Assembly (NCBI RefSeq): GCF_014636175.1
Contig: NZ_BMDW01000006.1
Span: forward strand, 124,001 to 188,000
Reading direction: 5' to 3'
Length of the DNA stretch: 64,000 nucleotides
Origin: Sphingomonas psychrolutea
GTDB taxonomy: Bacteria; Pseudomonadota; Alphaproteobacteria; Sphingomonadales; Sphingomonadaceae
A model generated the notes under the pieces. It did no database searches, was not told the origin of the DNA, and saw only the letters and a list, made by a program, of their open reading frames with translations. This document shows positions 7,970-17,482 of the stretch, piece by piece. The translations under genes and the position numbers were made by a program. Within the stretch, counting starts at the first letter, position 1. The number at the start of each line of letters is the position of its first letter.

Positions 7970-8908
7970 CTAACCGAAATCGGCCGCCGTCGCCATCGCC
8001 CCCATCCGCGCGCAGATGCCGTGAAATTCGCCGACCATGTCGTGGATGATGTCGCGCGCGCTGCGGACCTCGTCGATCAACCCGGCGCTTTCACCCGCCA
8101 GACCGACCGATGCCTCCATGTCGCCGGCGAAATACAGTTCCTGAATCCGCGCGAAGGTGTCGGCGGGCATCAGCCCGGCTTCGTGGATCGCGGTGGTGCG
8201 CGCGGTTTTCAGCGCGCGGATGCACGGCGTCGATTTGGTGTTGAGCATGAAGGTGCCGGTTTCCTTAGCGTCGAGGATCGCTTGTTTGAAGCCTGGATGC
8301 ACCGGGCTTTCCGCCGACGCCACGAAGCGCGTGCCCATCTGCACCGCTTCCGCGCCCAAAGCGAAGGCCGCCGCCATGCCGTTGCCATCGCAAATCCCGC
8401 CCGCCGCAACCATCGGCACGTCGGTGACGCGGCGAATCGCCTGGAGCAGGACCAGCGTCGAGACTTCCTCGGGATTCTTGAACCCGCCACCCTCGCCGCC
8501 TTCGACGATCAACCCGTCGACCCCCGCCGCGACGCTCTTCAGCGCGGCATCGACCGTCGGCACGGCGTGATAGACGACGATTCCGGCGGCTTTCAGCGGG
8601 CCGACGAACTTGGCCGGACTGCCCGCCGAGGTGGTTACGAATTTCACCCCCGAGGTGCAGATGAAATCGAGCATCGCTTCGTCCTTGAGGAAGCGGATCG
8701 GCAAATTCACCCCGAACGGCGCATCGGTCAACGCGGCCATCTTGAGAATTTCGGCCTGACAAATCGCGGTTTCGCCCGACGAAGTCTCGATGATGCCCAG
8801 GCCCCCAGCCTCGCACACAGCCGATGCCAGCGCCGAACGCGCGATCCAGCCCATCGGCGCCTGAACAATCGGATAGCGTGCGCCGGTATGGGCGAGGAAA
8901 CGGTTCAT
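7970..8908 (-). CDS. nitronate monooxygenase-like FMN oxidoreductase
   Basis: A 312-residue TIM-barrel flavoprotein of the 2-nitropropane dioxygenase / nitronate monooxygenase family. The sequence shows APMGWIARSALASAVCEAGGLGIIE at the N-terminus, VEGGEGGGF in the middle and the FMN phosphate region AAGGICDGNGMAAAFALGAEAVQMGTRF. The family oxidises alkyl nitronates; some members act as FabK-type enoyl reductases, so the substrate is open. ATG 8908 has a GAAAGGG ribosome site, which decides against the longer frame starting at 8950. Confidence 0.87.
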   Translation of the reverse strand: MNRFLAHTGARYPIVQAPMGWIARSALASAVCEAGGLGIIETSSGETAICQAEILKMAALTDAPFGVNLPIRFLKDEAMLDFICTSGVKFVTTSAGSPAKFVGPLKAAGIVVYHAVPTVDAALKSVAAGVDGLIVEGGEGGGFKNPEEVSTLVLLQAIRRVTDVPMVAAGGICDGNGMAAAFALGAEAVQMGTRFVASAESPVHPGFKQAILDAKETGTFMLNTKSTPCIRALKTARTTAIHEAGLMPADTFARIQELYFAGDMEASVGLAGESAGLIDEVRSARDIIHDMVGEFHGICARMGAMATAADFG

Positions 8909-9015
8909 GGCGAACACCCTTTCAAACGGTCCGCTTGCTTGTAGCGGCAATTGGCAGCGGTGCTATAGCGACACGACAGGTCGGTATGATCCGCCGCGCG
9001 TAGAGGCCGACGCTT

Positions 9016-10335
9016 TTGAAACCTCCCATCCCCCGCAGCGGCAGCGCCGTCCCGACCGGTCGCCTTGCCCGGCTGTCGCGCTTCGGTGGGCTGGCGGTGG
9101 GCGTCGCCGGGGGCATGATCGGCGAAGGCGCGCGGCAACTCGCCAGCGGCAAGCGCCCGGCGTTCGGCGATTTACTGCTCACTCCCGGCAACGTCGTGCG
9201 CGTCACCGATCGGCTGGCGAAGCTGCGCGGCGCGGCGATGAAATTGGGGCAATTGGTGTCGCTCGATTCGGGCGATCTGCTGCCGCCCGAATTATCCGAG
9301 ATCTTCGCGCGCTTGCGCGCCGATGCCGAACCGATGCCCGCGCGGCAACTCGGCGCGGTGCTGGCGGCTGAGTGGGGTGCGGATTGGCAAAGCAAGCTCG
9401 CAGCCTTCGATGCCAATCCGATCGCCGCCGCCTCGATCGGCCAGGTCCATCGCGGCCGGACACACGACGGGCAAAATCTGGCGATCAAGGTCCAATATCC
9501 CGGCGTCGCGCAGAGCATCGACAGCGATGTCGACAATGTCGCGACGTTGCTGCGCTTGTCGGGGCTGGTGCCCAAGGAGCTCAACCTTGCGCCCTTGCTC
9601 GCCATCGCCAAGGTGCAGTTGCGCGACGAGGCCGATTACACGCGCGAGGGGGAATGCCTCGCGCGCTTTGGCGCCTTGCTGGCGGGCGATCCGCATTTCC
9701 ACGTCCCCGATTTCCTGCCCGCGCTGTCGACCCCGACGATCCTGACGATGTCCTATGCCGAGGGCGTGCCGATCGAGTCGCTGGCCGACCGCCCGCAAGC
9801 CGAACGCGATGCGGTGGCGGGGCGGATGCTCGATTTGGTGTTGCGCGAACTGTTTGACTTCGGCCTGATGCAGACCGACCCCAACCTTGCCAATTACCGC
9901 TATGACGCGGAGACCGGGAAGATCGTCTTGCTCGATTTCGGCGCGACGCGCGAAATCGCCCCCGAGATCGCCAATCTCTACCGCCAAATGCTGCGCGCGG
10001 TGCTTGATGGCGACCGGGCAGCGGCGCTGACGGCGCTCGAGGGGTTCGGGCTGTTCGATGCCGCGACCCCGACGGCGCATAGCGACGAAGTCCTCGCTTT
10101 GTTCGATCTCAGCGCCGGCATGTTGCTGCAGGAGGGCGCGTTCGATTTCGGCGATTCGCGCTGGATCCAATCGATGCGCGGGCGTGGCCTCGCGCTGGCG
10201 TCGGACCGTAGCGCGTGGCGCGTCCCCCCGGTTGAGACGCTGTTCGTGCAACGCAAGCTTGGCGGCAGCTATTGGCTGGCGGCGCGGCTCAAGGCGCGGG
10301 TCGATCTGCGCGCCTTGCTCGATCGCTATTTGTAG
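9016..10335 (+). CDS. AarF/UbiB (ABC1/COQ8) family atypical kinase
   Basis: A 439-residue protein of the UbiB/COQ8 family, which supports ubiquinone biosynthesis through an atypical ATPase/kinase. It shows the family-specific KxGQ motif (AMKLGQLVSLD), the alanine-rich loop AAASIGQVH in place of a glycine loop, the VAIK-type lysine (LAIKVQYPG), and the NLANYRY and LLDFGATRE catalytic/metal motifs. The second part of the HRD-like loop reads QTDPNLANY. I take TTG 9016 with GAGG nine nt upstream, since no ATG lies near. It stands alone on the plus strand. Confidence 0.88.
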   Translation: MKPPIPRSGSAVPTGRLARLSRFGGLAVGVAGGMIGEGARQLASGKRPAFGDLLLTPGNVVRVTDRLAKLRGAAMKLGQLVSLDSGDLLPPELSEIFARLRADAEPMPARQLGAVLAAEWGADWQSKLAAFDANPIAAASIGQVHRGRTHDGQNLAIKVQYPGVAQSIDSDVDNVATLLRLSGLVPKELNLAPLLAIAKVQLRDEADYTREGECLARFGALLAGDPHFHVPDFLPALSTPTILTMSYAEGVPIESLADRPQAERDAVAGRMLDLVLRELFDFGLMQTDPNLANYRYDAETGKIVLLDFGATREIAPEIANLYRQMLRAVLDGDRAAALTALEGFGLFDAATPTAHSDEVLALFDLSAGMLLQEGAFDFGDSRWIQSMRGRGLALASDRSAWRVPPVETLFVQRKLGGSYWLAARLKARVDLRALLDRYL

Positions 10336-10338
10336 CCG

Positions 10339-10836
10339 CTACCAGAGCCGGCTACCCGGGATGCCTTTGAACGGTCCCGCCACCGCGCTGGTGATCCAGC
10401 CGCCGTAAAACCCGCCCGGCTGCGGCACGACGGTCTCGCCGTTCACGCTGCAGCGATCGAACGCGTGCGCATAAAAAGCGACATGATCGCGTAGCATTGC
10501 AAAGCTGCGCGAGGGATTGGGGTAGCTCCAGGCGACCGCGGGCAGCACCTCGCCGTCGAGCACGACGTCCCAATAGACCGCTTGCCCCTTCCACTCGCAG
10601 AATGAACTCCCCGCGCCGCGGCGCAGCACGCCGGGGCGGATGTCGGCGGGGGGGATGTAATAACTGGGGGGATGGCTTGTTTCGAGCGTGCGGATGCTGG
10701 CGGTCGTGTTTGCAACATTTAGCGTTCGATGTTCGATTGTGATGTGCGCAAGCGTGGGTTCGCAGATCGCCGGACGCGGGAAGGACCAGACGCTTTCCTG
10801 CCCCGGCAGGACGGGATCAGGCGTGGGCCAGGTCAT
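10339..10836 (-). CDS. DUF427 domain protein
   Basis: A 165-residue protein of the DUF427 family. It has the conserved SHPPSYYIPPADI, SSFCEWKGQAVYWDV and AWSYPNPS blocks and ends in a short variable tail. No enzymatic role is established for the family. ATG 10836 overlaps the DCC gene's stop (ATGA), so the two are expressed together. It is convergent with the AarF gene, only 3 nt separating the stops. Confidence 0.88.
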   Translation of the reverse strand: MTWPTPDPVLPGQESVWSFPRPAICEPTLAHITIEHRTLNVANTTASIRTLETSHPPSYYIPPADIRPGVLRRGAGSSFCEWKGQAVYWDVVLDGEVLPAVAWSYPNPSRSFAMLRDHVAFYAHAFDRCSVNGETVVPQPGGFYGGWITSAVAGPFKGIPGSRLW

Positions 10837-11207
10837 GTCCGCTCCCACTTTCGCATCGTGCGCTGCAGCAGCGGCCGCGCGCGGAGGAACAGCAGATAGA
10901 GCTGCTCCAGCCCCGCCAGCACGATCGGCGAACGCGCGGCAAGGCCGAGCGGGCGCAGCAGCGGAATCGCGCGCCACATCGCCGCGAACGCCGCCGCACC
11001 CGACAGCAGCACGCCATTCTCGCGCGCGTGGAAGCGGGCGAGCAAGTCGCGGCGGTCGATCGGGCAAGCCGCATCCTCAGCGGCGACATCGATGAAATCG
11101 ATCGCCCCGGCCCGATCGAGCCGCCGCATCACCGCGATCTCGCGGCGACACAACGGGCAGGCACCGTCGTGCCACACCGTCAAAGCGGATGTTGTGTGTT
11201 GGTCCAT
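10833..11207 (-). CDS. DCC-family thiol-disulfide oxidoreductase-like protein
   Basis: A 124-residue protein with the family-defining DxxCxxC motif near the N-terminus (DGACPLCRRE), followed by a helical domain containing a hydrophobic stretch around residues 78-105. It belongs to the DCC (PF04134) group, which is thioredoxin-like by motif but of uncertain function. It lies 26 nt after the halogenase stop and overlaps DUF427 by 4 nt, so it may be read through from the glucan operon, though the content suggests an independent job. Confidence 0.85.
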   Translation of the reverse strand: MDQHTTSALTVWHDGACPLCRREIAVMRRLDRAGAIDFIDVAAEDAACPIDRRDLLARFHARENGVLLSGAAAFAAMWRAIPLLRPLGLAARSPIVLAGLEQLYLLFLRARPLLQRTMRKWERT

Positions 11208-11233
11208 GCCGACGCTATCGCACAGGCGCGCGG

Positions 11234-12727
11234 CTAGCCCAAGGCGGCAAGCGCGGCACGGTGGTCGCCAAAATTGCGCGCGGCTCGGCGCAGGAAATCA
11301 TCGATCGCAGCCATATCGGTCGACCCCGGACCCGCTGGATTCGGCGCAGTTTCGGGATAAACGCCGTAGCCCGCGAACAGACAATGCCACGAGGTTGCGG
11401 CATAATAGCCTGCAATGCCCTGCTGCGTGATCTCGGCCTCAAGATCGCCGCCGATGAACCAGCAGGTGATGATGCTTTTGAGCGAATCGGACAGGCGATC
11501 GTTCGCGGCATTATCGCGCCAATAGGCCGTGTCGCTGCGCCGGTTCATCCGGTAATGACACACGATATAATCGCGGATCCCGTCATAACGCGCGGCGATG
11601 CGCGTGTTGAAGGCATCGCGGTTGGCTGGGGTAAAGCCGCCCGCTTCATAGGCCTGAATGAACCCCTCGACCGTTGCCTGCACGATGTGCAGCGCAGTTG
11701 CCTCGAGCGGTTCGATGAACCCCTGTGACAGGCCAACGGCGAGGCTGTTGCCAACCCAGGTCTCGGCGACGCGCCCGACCTTCATCGACAGATGCCGGGC
11801 GGTCCCTTCGTCGCCCACGCCGAGATGCGCGCGGAGTTCGGCCTCGGCTTCGTCCTTCGAGCAGTAAGACGACGCGTAGACATAGCCATTGCCGGTGCGG
11901 CTGGTCAGCGGGATGTCCCACGCCCAGCCCGCTCTCAGCGCAGTAGCGCGCGTGGCGGAGGCGGTGCCGGTCGGGTCAGCCGGAGTCGGCATCACCACCG
12001 CGCTGTCGTTGAACAGATTTTCGCCGAACGACACGAACGGCACGCCGAGCGCGGCCTGGTGGATCACCGCGCGAAAGCCGCTCGAATCGACGAACAGGTC
12101 GCCGTCGATCTGCTCGCCACCCTCTGCGACGAGATGCGTCACCACCCCATCCGCCACCGCGACCTCGACGATGCGGCGTTCGAGATGCACCACGCCTTGC
12201 TTGACCGCATGATCGCGCAGGAACGCGCCCACCAAGTGCGCGTCGAAATGATAGCCATAGGCTGGTCCCAGCGGAAACGCTTCGGCGGCAATCGGGGCGA
12301 GCCGCTCAGCCGCCAGCCGCGCGGGCAGGAAGAAGCGGTCGGGGTGCGCCCATACGTCCTGCCCATGCCGCCGCTGCCGCGTCGCATCGAAAAAGGCAGG
12401 CGCGGTGTGGAGATCAAGCGGGCTAGGCAAGGGGTGGAAATACCCGTCGTAACCCGCTCGCTCGGACCAGCCGTGAAAGGCGATGCCGTTCTTGTAGGTT
12501 GCGTTGCAGGCCGGCATCCACTCCGCCTCGGCAATGCCCAATCGGTCGAAGAACGCCTTCAATTGCGGGGTCGATCCCTCCCCGACGCCGATGATCCCGA
12601 TCTCGGGGCTTTCGATCACGGTAACCGATGCACTCGGCCAAGCATGCGCGAACAAGTTCGCCGCCATCCACCCCGCCGTACCGCCGCCGAGGATGACGAT
12701 GCGGTGACTAGCAGGCGACGACGTCAC
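11234..12727 (-). CDS. flavin-dependent (tryptophan-type) halogenase
   Basis: A 497-residue FADH2-dependent halogenase homologue. It has the FAD motif GGGTAGW (residues 14-20), GVGEGSTPQLK, and the catalytic lysine within NATYKNGIAFHGW at residue 79, the same number as in RebH and PrnA. It also has the WxWxIP halogenase signature (GWAWDIPL) and SQGFIEPLEATALH carrying the conserved Glu. The halide and organic substrate cannot be deduced; relatives near TonB receptors are often poor on free tryptophan. GTG 12727 overlaps the esterase stop, making this the last of the coupled glucan genes. Confidence 0.9.
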   Translation of the reverse strand: MTSSPASHRIVILGGGTAGWMAANLFAHAWPSASVTVIESPEIGIIGVGEGSTPQLKAFFDRLGIAEAEWMPACNATYKNGIAFHGWSERAGYDGYFHPLPSPLDLHTAPAFFDATRQRRHGQDVWAHPDRFFLPARLAAERLAPIAAEAFPLGPAYGYHFDAHLVGAFLRDHAVKQGVVHLERRIVEVAVADGVVTHLVAEGGEQIDGDLFVDSSGFRAVIHQAALGVPFVSFGENLFNDSAVVMPTPADPTGTASATRATALRAGWAWDIPLTSRTGNGYVYASSYCSKDEAEAELRAHLGVGDEGTARHLSMKVGRVAETWVGNSLAVGLSQGFIEPLEATALHIVQATVEGFIQAYEAGGFTPANRDAFNTRIAARYDGIRDYIVCHYRMNRRSDTAYWRDNAANDRLSDSLKSIITCWFIGGDLEAEITQQGIAGYYAATSWHCLFAGYGVYPETAPNPAGPGSTDMAAIDDFLRRAARNFGDHRAALAALG

Positions 12728-13740
12728 TTCAGAAGCCAGCCAAAAATCTCGTCGAGCCGCGCCGCCCAGGCGTTTTCCTCATGCTCGGCGCCAGGATAGG
12801 CGCGGCTTTCGAAATCGCGGCCCTTCTGCCACCCGAGGGCCGCAACATCCTGATCGATCAGTGCTTGAAAAGGCGGGTACGCGGCATCGAGCGTCTTGTC
12901 GCCGTGGTCCATCCACAGCCGCCGCCCGTTCGGCTTGCCAAGATGCTGCGTTAGATACGCTTTCCACAGCGCCGGTCGCTCGTCACCCGGCATCAGCATC
13001 AGGCCGAAGGTCAGCGGCCAATGCGTCGATACGCACCCGGCACGCCCGAACACCTTGGGCCGCTCGATAAAGGCGTAGCACGACATCAACCCGCCCATGC
13101 TCGACCCGACCACCGCCGTGTGCGCGGCATCACTTCGGGTACGATAGCTACGGTCGATCATCGGTTTCAATTCGTCGGTCAGGAAGCGCAGATAGGCGTC
13201 GCCGGTCAGCGGGCCCTTGGCGCTCTGCTCGATCTCGGCGCGCAATTTGGGCGAGGCGGCGGCATAGAGCGCTTGCGGGAAATATTGGCGATAGCGCGCC
13301 TGACCCGGTTCATCGACACCGACGATGATGACCGGCGCGATCTTGCCGGCCGCCACCAGCCGCAGCACGGATTTGTCCGCTGCCCACACCTTGTCGAAGC
13401 TTGAACGCTTGCGATCGAACAGATTCTGCCCGTCATGCATATAGACGACGCCATAGCGCCGGTTGCCCGCATCATAACCCGGCGGCAGCCAGATGGTGAC
13501 GCGCGGGGGCGTGATGTTGACCGAGGGCGCGGCGTCGATCGTGACGAAGCGTCCGGCATCCTGCGCATTGGCGCGCAGCGGGATCAGCAATGCGAGCAAA
13601 AGCAGCGCCACCAACACCGCTTCCCCGGCGAAGGCCGGGGCCCAGTTCCGCAGCGTCGATGCTTCGGACACTGCGCTTCGTAACCAGGACCTGCGCAACT
13701 GGGCCCCGGCCTTCGCCGGGGTGGGAAGTTGGGGGAACAT
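12724..13740 (-). CDS. secreted alpha/beta-hydrolase esterase (putative esterase family)
   Basis: A 338-residue frame of the esterase D / Fes-like putative esterase family. It shows VYMHDGQNLFD, the nucleophile elbow GSSMGG and a late histidine in PGAEHEENAW. A hydrophobic signal segment ending in RANAQ is not at the N-terminus but about 40 residues in, because a pair of inverted repeats (13623-13721) lies between ATG 13740 and the signal. ATG 13740 overlaps the GH97 stop by 4 nt. GTG 13617 would give a normal signal peptide (297 residues) but has a weak ribosome site. The likely role is cleaving acyl groups or polymers in the periplasm during glucan use. Confidence 0.83.
   Translation of the reverse strand: MFPQLPTPAKAGAQLRRSWLRSAVSEASTLRNWAPAFAGEAVLVALLLLALLIPLRANAQDAGRFVTIDAAPSVNITPPRVTIWLPPGYDAGNRRYGVVYMHDGQNLFDRKRSSFDKVWAADKSVLRLVAAGKIAPVIIVGVDEPGQARYRQYFPQALYAAASPKLRAEIEQSAKGPLTGDAYLRFLTDELKPMIDRSYRTRSDAAHTAVVGSSMGGLMSCYAFIERPKVFGRAGCVSTHWPLTFGLMLMPGDERPALWKAYLTQHLGKPNGRRLWMDHGDKTLDAAYPPFQALIDQDVAALGWQKGRDFESRAYPGAEHEENAWAARLDEIFGWLLK
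13623..13721. repeat. inverted REP-like repeat pair inside the esterase 5' coding region
   Basis: Two 31-nt arms (13623-13653 and 13691-13721) are reverse complements with a single mismatch, separated by 37 nt. Each arm itself contains the short palindrome CCCCGGC-GAAG-GCCGGGG. Such elements are typical dispersed intergenic palindromes in sphingomonads. This one sits in frame between the start codon and the signal peptide of the esterase, so it is translated as roughly 35 extra residues. Confidence 0.75.
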
Positions 13741-15842
13741 CACTTCTTCGCCGCCACGAAGCGCACCGCCATGCCGCCGCCGGGTGCGAGCGGCAGGCTG
13801 AGCGTGTCGCCGCGCTTTACGGCGCGCGTTTCGATCGTCATCGCATGGCGCTTGTCGGTGCGATAATCGGCGTCCGGGCCGTCGCGATAAATTTGCGCGG
13901 TATAACGCCGTCCGGCCTCGAGGAAATCGAGCGACACCGTGAGCGTGCGCGCGTTCTCGTCGGTCACGCTGCCGAGATACCAATCGTCCGATTTGCGATC
14001 CTTTCGCGCAATCGTCGCATAATCGCCGACTTCGCCGTTCAGCACGCGCGTGTCAGACCAATCGGTCGGCACGTCGCGGATAAACTGGAAGGCCGGCATG
14101 TGCTTGGCATATTGCTCGGGCGTATCTGCCGCCATCACGACCGGCGAATAAAGCACGACGTAGAGCGCCAATTGCTTGGCCTCGGTCGATAGCAAATCGC
14201 TGTCATCCGATCCTTTCAGGCTCAGCACGCCGGGGGTGAAATCCATCGGCCCCTCTAACATCCGCGTGAAGATCAAATTCGCCTCATGCTCGGGCGGGTT
14301 CTTGCCCGGCCAGCTATTATATTCCATCCCGCGCGACCCCTCGCGCGCGACCCAATTGGGGTAGGTACGGCGCAGACCCGTGTCCTTGACCGGCTCATGG
14401 CTGTCGATCGACACGTGATACTTTGCTGCAGTGGTGACGACGCGCAGATAGTGATTCACCATCCACTGCCCCTCATGCCATTCGCGGTGCTGGCTGCCAT
14501 CGGCATCGACGCGCTCGATCTCGGCGGCATCGGTGACGTACCCCGTCTTCACCACCGGAATGCCGTGATCGCGGGCATAGCCAAAGGCGCGGTCGAGCTG
14601 ACTGTCGTAATGGCTGGCCGAGCCGCCGGTCTCGTTATGGCCGATCAGATAGACGCCCTTCGCTTTCGCATAGCGCATCAGCGCGGCGGCATCGAAATCG
14701 GGGGTCGGGGTGTCGAATTGCATCGCATTGCCATTGCCGAACCAGTCGCCATCCCACCCGACATTCCACCCCTCGACCAGCACGCCGGGAATGCGGTTGG
14801 CGGATGCGAAATCGATATAGGTTTTGACGTTGGCGGTGGTCGCGCCGTGCTTCGGTCCCGTCGCCCAGCTCCATTTTCCGGTGATCATGTTCCACCACAC
14901 GCCGACGAACTTGCCGGGTTTGACCCAGCTGACGTCGCCCAATTTATTGGGTTCGTTGAGGTTGAGTTCGAGGTGGCTCATGTACAGGCCCGGCGCGTCG
15001 TCGGCGATGATCAGCGTGCGCCACGGCGTCGTGAACGGCCCCGTCCGCGTGACCTTCGGCGCGCCCGAACCCGGCGTCAGCACCGCTTTCAGCGTGTTGC
15101 TGTCGCCGACCTTGGCCACCGCCATGCCCGCATAATCGATCAGCGCGGCTTCGTGCAGCGCGACGTGCGTGCCGCTGGCCAGCTTCAAGGTGATCGGCGT
15201 GGCGGCGGTGCCGACCGCGCGAAGCGGGGTGCGATTGTAGAGATATTCCTCGCGGTTCCATTCGAACGCGGGCTTCCACCACGCGGTCGCGTCTGCCGCA
15301 AAGGCGAATTGCGTCAGTTCCTCGGCGATATTGACCGGCTTGCCGCCCGCTTGCTCGGGAAATTCGTAGCGGAAGCCGACACCGTCATTCTGGATCCGGA
15401 ACACGACATCGAGGCTGCGGCCGGGCGGGCTGGTTTCCTGCAGATGCACGCGCAGTTCGCTGTGGTTGTCGCGGATCGTCGTCCATTCGCCCCATGGCTG
15501 GGTCCAGCGCGTATCGGACGCGCCGCGCGTGACCTTCGCGATCTGCAAATGCCGGTCGAGCTTGGGTGCATCGGTGAACAGGAAACCGAGCCGCGACGGC
15601 GCGACGATCGTCTCGCCCTTGCGCGTGATCGCATAGCTTGCATGGCCTTCGCCATCGGTCGCCAGCGTGACCACGATGCTGCCGTCGGGCGAGGTGGCGG
15701 TGACGCTGGGGATCGCGGCGGCGGGTTGCGGCTTGATCGTCTCGTTGGTGACGACGGGCGCGGGAACGGTCGGCTTGTCCTGCGCCGCGGCGGCACTCGC
15801 GCTGAGCGCGGCGGCGAGCGCGAGCATGTGGGTCGTCTTCAT
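13740..15842 (-). CDS. glycoside hydrolase family 97 alpha-glucosidase (SusB-like)
   Basis: A 700-residue secreted enzyme: signal peptide MKTTHMLALAAALSASAAAAQ, an N-terminal beta-sandwich (about residues 45-300), then a TIM barrel. The barrel holds VGVWWNMITGKWSW, VEGWNVGWDGDW, the HEPVKDTGLRRTYPN block and REGSRGMEYN, and a C-terminal sandwich follows. These are the landmarks of GH97, which cleaves alpha-1,4 and alpha-1,6 glucosidic ends of starch fragments in the periplasm. ATG 15842 overlaps the stop of the upstream GH13 gene, and its own stop overlaps the esterase start. Confidence 0.92.
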   Translation of the reverse strand: MKTTHMLALAAALSASAAAAQDKPTVPAPVVTNETIKPQPAAAIPSVTATSPDGSIVVTLATDGEGHASYAITRKGETIVAPSRLGFLFTDAPKLDRHLQIAKVTRGASDTRWTQPWGEWTTIRDNHSELRVHLQETSPPGRSLDVVFRIQNDGVGFRYEFPEQAGGKPVNIAEELTQFAFAADATAWWKPAFEWNREEYLYNRTPLRAVGTAATPITLKLASGTHVALHEAALIDYAGMAVAKVGDSNTLKAVLTPGSGAPKVTRTGPFTTPWRTLIIADDAPGLYMSHLELNLNEPNKLGDVSWVKPGKFVGVWWNMITGKWSWATGPKHGATTANVKTYIDFASANRIPGVLVEGWNVGWDGDWFGNGNAMQFDTPTPDFDAAALMRYAKAKGVYLIGHNETGGSASHYDSQLDRAFGYARDHGIPVVKTGYVTDAAEIERVDADGSQHREWHEGQWMVNHYLRVVTTAAKYHVSIDSHEPVKDTGLRRTYPNWVAREGSRGMEYNSWPGKNPPEHEANLIFTRMLEGPMDFTPGVLSLKGSDDSDLLSTEAKQLALYVVLYSPVVMAADTPEQYAKHMPAFQFIRDVPTDWSDTRVLNGEVGDYATIARKDRKSDDWYLGSVTDENARTLTVSLDFLEAGRRYTAQIYRDGPDADYRTDKRHAMTIETRAVKRGDTLSLPLAPGGGMAVRFVAAKK

Positions 15843-17482
15843 GATGAAATCCTTTCGGCGATCAGCGCGGCATAGCCGCCGAACTGCCAGTCCTGCACGT
15901 GATTGACCGACGCGCAGATGCGCCACGCAGTCGGGTCGGCCGGACGCCACGTCACGGGATCGGCGCCGAGATTGAACACACACACCAGCGTCTGCCCGGG
16001 CGCGCGGCGCTCGAACACGAGTAGCGAGTCCGCCGCCTCAAGCACCTGAATGTCGCCGCTTTGCAATGCCGGATGCGCGCGGCGCAGCGCCAGCAAATCG
16101 CGCGTCAGCGTCAGCATCGAATCGGGCGCAGCAGCCTGCACATCGACCGCGAGTTCTGCGTGGTCCGCCCCGATCGGCAACCACGGCTCGACGCTCGAAA
16201 AGCCGCGCTGCGGCGCTATTGCCACCCACGGCATCGGCGTGCGCGCGCCGTCGCGGCTCAGCGTCAGCGGCCAATTGGCTATTGCCTCAGGGTCCTGTAG
16301 CCGCGCGAACGGGATATCGACTTGCGTCAGCCCGAGCTCTTCGCCCTGATACAGAAAGATATTGCCGCGCAGCGCGACCAGCAGCAGCATTTTCGCGCGG
16401 GCGAACGCCGCGCGATCGGCGCTGCTTGCCCAGCGCGACACCGCGCGCGGCGCATCGTGATTCTCGAATGCCCAGCTCGGCCAGCCCATGTCGGGGGTAT
16501 CGGGCCATTGCTCGACCGCATCGCGCACCAGCGCGGGCGTCAACGCAGGCGCGTAGAGGAAGTTGAAGCCATAGGCGCTGTTCAGCCGCCGCTGCCCATG
16601 CGTAAAGCTTTTCATCTCCACCTCGGCCTCGGCCCCACCCACTTCGGCGACGGTGAAGCAGCCGTCATAGCGATCGGTCAGCGCGCGCAGCCGTTCGAGA
16701 AACAGCGGGATGTCAGGGTGCGACTGATTATGCACGTGCCGCTGGAAATCGAACGGCCGCGTGCGCACGCCATTGGTGGCCGGGGCGGGCGGATTGTCGC
16801 GCAATTGCGGATCGCACATCGCGAAATTGATCGCGTCGATGCGGAACCCGTCGACGCCACGCGTCAGCCAGAAGCGCGCGACGTCGAGCAAAGCATCCTG
16901 CACCGCCGGCGCGTGCAGATTGAGCTGCGGCTGCGCGCTCAGGAAGTTGTGCAGATAATATTGGCCGCGCCGTGCATCCCACGTCCAGGCGGGCCCGCCG
17001 AACACCGATTGCCAATTGTTGGGCGGCGATCCGTCATCCTTGGCATCGGCCCAGACGTACCAGTCATGCTTCGGGTTGGTCCGGTCGGCGCGGCTCTCGG
17101 CGAACCAGGCGTGCGCGTCCGACGTGTGTGAATAGACTTGGTCGATGATGATCTTGAGACCGAGCGTATGCGCGCGCGCGACCAAAGCATCGAAATCGGC
17201 GAGCGTGCCGAAGATCGGGTCGACCGCGCGGTAATCCGCCACATCATAGCCGAAATCCTTCATTGGCGAGGCGAAGAAGGGCGACAGCCACACGCCGTCG
17301 ACGCCGAGCGCCGCGACATAATCGAGATGCGCGGTGATCCCGGCAAGATCGCCGATGCCGTCGCCGTTCGAATCGGCAAAGCTGCGCGGATAGATTTGAT
17401 AGATCGCAGCCCCTCGCCACCACGGGCGATCGGGCTGCGGTTCGGGTGGGGTGTCGGCAAGGTGCAGCGGTTGAGCGGTCAT
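15839..17482 (-). CDS. GH13 alpha-glucosidase (oligo-1,6-glucosidase type)
   Basis: A 547-residue GH13 enzyme without a signal peptide, so probably cytoplasmic. Conserved regions are visible: YQIYPRSFADSNGDGIGDL, region I DQVYSHTS, region II GFRIDAINF (nucleophile Asp), TVAEVGG (acid/base Glu) and region IV FENHD. It resembles the GH13_23/alpha-glucosidase group that hydrolyses maltose and short maltodextrins. It overlaps neighbours on both sides by 4 nt. It would act on sugars delivered by the MFS permease. Confidence 0.92.
   Translation of the reverse strand: MTAQPLHLADTPPEPQPDRPWWRGAAIYQIYPRSFADSNGDGIGDLAGITAHLDYVAALGVDGVWLSPFFASPMKDFGYDVADYRAVDPIFGTLADFDALVARAHTLGLKIIIDQVYSHTSDAHAWFAESRADRTNPKHDWYVWADAKDDGSPPNNWQSVFGGPAWTWDARRGQYYLHNFLSAQPQLNLHAPAVQDALLDVARFWLTRGVDGFRIDAINFAMCDPQLRDNPPAPATNGVRTRPFDFQRHVHNQSHPDIPLFLERLRALTDRYDGCFTVAEVGGAEAEVEMKSFTHGQRRLNSAYGFNFLYAPALTPALVRDAVEQWPDTPDMGWPSWAFENHDAPRAVSRWASSADRAAFARAKMLLLVALRGNIFLYQGEELGLTQVDIPFARLQDPEAIANWPLTLSRDGARTPMPWVAIAPQRGFSSVEPWLPIGADHAELAVDVQAAAPDSMLTLTRDLLALRRAHPALQSGDIQVLEAADSLLVFERRAPGQTLVCVFNLGADPVTWRPADPTAWRICASVNHVQDWQFGGYAALIAERISS

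Noticed and set aside
14286..15875. 529-residue plus-strand frame
   Set aside because: Antisense shadow of the GH97 gene; Arg/His/Asp-rich with no domain, typical of reversed GC-rich coding DNA.
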